64,000 nucleotides of DNA from Hartmannibacter diazotrophicus (GTDB lineage Bacteria; Pseudomonadota; Alphaproteobacteria; Rhizobiales; Pleomorphomonadaceae), in assembly GCF_900231165.1 (NCBI RefSeq), contig NZ_LT960614.1, positions 4,542,001-4,606,000 of the forward strand. Reading direction: 5' to 3'. The notes under the pieces were generated by a model. That model ran no database searches and was not told where the DNA came from. It saw only the letters and a list, made by a program, of their open reading frames with translations. Made by a program: the position numbers and the translations under genes. How positions within the stretch are numbered: position 1 is the first letter of the stretch; the number at the start of each line of letters is the position of its first letter. Below are positions 63,361 through 64,000 of this stretch, piece after piece.

Positions 63361-64000
63361 TCAACCGGCATGTTGGGTGATCGTGTCGACGAGCGCGGGC
63401 ACGCCGCTTTTCACCTTGGCGATCGCGCGTTCGAGCGCTCCGCCGATATCGCCGGGGTCTTCGATCGGCCCTTCCGCATACCAGCCGAAGCCGCGCGCGA
63501 TGGTCGAAAAGTCCGGCGCCGGATCCATGATGTCCATGCCGATATAGGCGCGTTCCTCGGGTGTCTTACGCTGGCGGGCGACCGTGATCTGGTGTTCCCA
63601 GTCGTTGTAGTAGGCGCGGTTGTTGTGCATCACGCAGAGAAACGGGACCTTGTGCTTGGCCGCGAACCAGAGCGCGCCGACGTCGAACATCAGGTCGCCG
63701 TCGGTCTGGCAATCGACGACAAGGCGGCCGGTGCCACGATGGGCGAGCGCGATGCCAGTCGCCATTCCGATCTGCGTGCCCGTGCCGAGGGCCTTTCCGG
63801 GCCACCGGTAGGGCCTGTCGAAATCCCACAGCTTCAGAGCCCAGTCCTCAAAGGCATTCGTGGTGAGCACCCAATCCTCGGTGCGAATGCGATCCCAGAC
63901 CTCGCTCGCCAGCCTCGGCAATGTGATCGGTTGCGCATCCCAGTTCTCCAGCGCCTGCTCGCGCCAGGCCTGTCGCGCCCGCGCATGCATCTCGCCCACC
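63361..64000 (-). CDS. ThDP-dependent enzyme, C-terminal part (5' end outside window)
   Basis: 212 residues visible; the gene continues beyond the window. The C-terminal ThDP-binding domain has YRWPGKALGTGTQIGMATGIALAHRGTGRLVV and CQTDGDLMFDVGALWFAAKHKVPFLCVMHNNRAYYNDW in outline (GDG...NN motif, with the first Gly as Thr). The benzoylformate decarboxylase/acetolactate-synthase-like group decarboxylates 2-oxo acids. It is followed by the hydroxyacid dehydrogenase, fitting decarboxylation and oxidation of pathway intermediates. Exact substrate unknown. Confidence 0.87.
   Translation of the reverse strand, partial: VGEMHARARQAWREQALENWDAQPITLPRLASEVWDRIRTEDWVLTTNAFEDWALKLWDFDRPYRWPGKALGTGTQIGMATGIALAHRGTGRLVVDCQTDGDLMFDVGALWFAAKHKVPFLCVMHNNRAYYNDWEHQITVARQRKTPEERAYIGMDIMDPAPDFSTIARGFGWYAEGPIEDPGDIGGALERAIAKVKSGVPALVDTITQHAG

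Overview
High-GC window (roughly 63-65% by eye) from an alphaproteobacterium, most likely of the order Hyphomicrobiales (Rhizobiales). Evidence: the flagellar order fliH-fliN-flbD-flhA, an ArsR-methyltransferase fusion next to metF and metH, a DUF2336 protein, a patatin/3-hydroxybutyrate dehydrogenase pair and tandem tripartite tricarboxylate transporters (TTT). Genus cannot be fixed from the sequence.

1-5350: end of a flagellar operon (fliH tail, fliN, flbD), a TauE/SafE permease on the other strand, then flhA. 5446-18584: housekeeping. This holds an extensin-like lipoprotein, a methionine module (ArsR-methyltransferase, metF and metH with a perfect palindromic operator), a DUF2336 protein, TrmO, a MOSC protein, a cytochrome b561-YceI fusion, a SIMPL protein and a cupin. 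18779-18854: a CAT-anticodon tRNA, best read as tRNA-Ile2.

18855-27214: an accessory-looking block just 3' of the tRNA, bounded by two imperfect direct repeats (18929-18975 and 27121-27156). It carries a TetR regulator with matching palindromes before itself and before a DUF5666-like / cytochrome b / Tat-exported molybdopterin enzyme operon, then an MFS pump, an SDR and a DUF3500 protein. 27215-32981: patatin and bdhA, then a LysR gene with two T-N11-A dyads and a downstream cupin-MFS-DUF302 set.

33406-37422: the most interesting locus. It is a bufferin-type RiPP cluster: a secreted four-cysteine DUF2282 precursor, a DUF692 multinuclear iron oxidase with an unusual C-terminal extension, a DUF2063 partner and a DoxX protein, followed 3 nt later by a type II NADH dehydrogenase-like flavoprotein. 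A 14-bp perfect palindrome and an ECF-like promoter candidate precede the precursor. A class III cyclase with a membrane sensor follows.

39714-44140: a GST / enoyl-CoA hydratase / peroxiredoxin-like / SDR operon divergent from a LysR gene, plus a DUF1127-like small protein. 44218-64000: a catabolic region. A LysR gene, an EamA-like transporter, two cupins and two complete TTT systems (TctA, TctB and TctC each twice) run on the minus strand. They are followed by a 4,5-dihydroxyphthalate decarboxylase-like protein, an alpha/beta hydrolase with a Cys at the nucleophile position, an RraA/LigK-type aldolase, a zinc alcohol dehydrogenase, a LigJ-type 4-oxalomesaconate hydratase, a second decarboxylase/SBP-like protein, a pair of paralogous membrane proteins, a beta-hydroxyacid dehydrogenase and a truncated ThDP enzyme. 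Together these point to uptake and degradation of an aromatic di- or tricarboxylate through the lower protocatechuate 4,5-cleavage (or gallate) pathway. The substrate itself is inferred, and the ring-cleavage dioxygenase is not in the window.
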